Source of the DNA: CAWUKT01 sp963923035
GTDB taxonomy: Bacteria > Bacteroidota > Bacteroidia > J057 > JADKCL01
Length of the DNA: 64,000 bases
NCBI GenBank assembly: GCA_963923035.1
Contig: CAWUKT010000036.1
Span: 1 to 64,000, forward strand
Direction of reading: 5' to 3'
The notes below the pieces were generated by a model, which was not told the origin of the DNA, did no database searches, and worked only from the letters and a program-made list of their open reading frames with translations. Position numbers and translations under genes: made by a program. Below are positions 63,861-64,000 of the stretch, piece by piece. Within the stretch, counting starts at the first letter, position 1; each line of letters begins with the position of its first letter.

Positions 63861-64000
63861 TTACTCTGTCGCTGGCTTCACCGGTTCGTAAACCGTGTCC
63901 CGCTCGATCTTGATCAACTGGGCGCCCAAAATGGACAGGACGCAGTAGGTCAGGAAGAAATAAAAACCACTGTGGATTTCGGCATTGACACTTTCAATGG
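63861..64000 (-). CDS. C-terminal part of a membrane protein (cut by the window)
   Basis: 46 codons of an open frame end at the TAA at 63861-63863. The sequence (SGFYFFLTYCVLSILGAQLI, then ERDTVYEPVKPATE) shows one transmembrane helix and a charged tail. The rest lies beyond the right edge, so the family cannot be assigned. Confidence 0.6.
   Translation of the reverse strand, partial: IESVNAEIHSGFYFFLTYCVLSILGAQLIKIERDTVYEPVKPATE

Noticed and set aside
1..64000. CRISPR arrays, ribosomal RNA genes and insertion sequences
   Set aside because: No regularly spaced exact repeats with unique spacers, no rRNA-like segments and no transposase genes were seen; the only tandem arrays are the degenerate decamers and the C-rich repeats at the left edge.

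Overview
The window comes from a member of the Bacteroidota, most likely of the Saprospirales/Lewinella type. Secreted proteins end in type IX secretion (Por) sorting domains, there is a TonB receptor with a carboxypeptidase-like N-terminal domain, most starts lack a Shine-Dalgarno sequence, and the tRNA-Thr encodes no CCA. Genus-level placement is an inference from gene content.

Left chromosomal part (1-25 kb): an MDR oxidoreductase with a Crp/Fnr regulator, urocanate hydratase (hutU), a rhodanese, a T9SS-exported protein, a histidine kinase/response regulator pair, a YgiQ radical SAM protein, tRNA-Thr(UGU), a tricorn-type protease, a DUF5916 outer-membrane protein, a TonB receptor with companion lipoprotein, a Fur-family regulator, a T9SS subtilase and an LCIB-type carbonic anhydrase homologue. 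A near-identical 15-bp palindrome (TGCAAC-N3-GTTGCA) lies in front of the tricorn gene, in the TonB receptor/Fur divergent region and in front of the LCIB-like gene. It looks like one regulon of the adjacent Fur-family protein, and zinc (Zur) is the most likely signal.

Central part (25.07-54.05 kb): a mobile defence element of about 28.9 kb. Its ends share GGGGCAAGTTGGC and a 32-bp exact repeat, and a large serine recombinase gene runs into the right copy. From left to right it carries: (i) a type II-like CBASS operon on the minus strand (CD-NTase, E2-E1 Cap2-like, JAMM Cap3-like) whose effectors are an unusual SAVED-CHAT-dynamin fusion and a 1500-residue CHAT-STAND ATPase; (ii) a small caspase-like protease with an EAD-like N-terminus; (iii) a Zorya-like ZorA/ZorB pair with a third, Cys-rich protein; (iv) a large alpha-helical protein whose paralogue occurs later in the element; (v) a peptidylarginine/agmatine-deiminase-like enzyme, a small beta-rich protein and a metacaspase; (vi) small regulators; (vii) a 700-bp non-coding stretch holding two arrays of 10-bp-phased repeats; (viii) a wHTH-like protein, a coiled-coil protein, a MerR-like regulator and the recombinase. 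The defence core (25.2-46.3 kb) is visibly more AT-rich than the rest.

Right chromosomal part (54-64 kb): small proteins, an acyl-CoA dehydrogenase, a GAF protein, a cluster of GT2 glycosyltransferase, gmhA and a gmhB-like gene (ADP-heptose precursor synthesis), a peptidoglycan-binding protein, two exported proteins, an OvoA-type sulfoxide synthase and the end of a membrane protein.

The most interesting system is the CBASS/caspase module. Four separate caspase-fold proteases (two CHAT, two p20/metacaspase-like), a dynamin-like GTPase fused to a cyclic-nucleotide sensor and an arginine-modifying enzyme are packed into one mobile element. This suggests a nucleotide-triggered proteolytic cascade with a membrane-acting arm.
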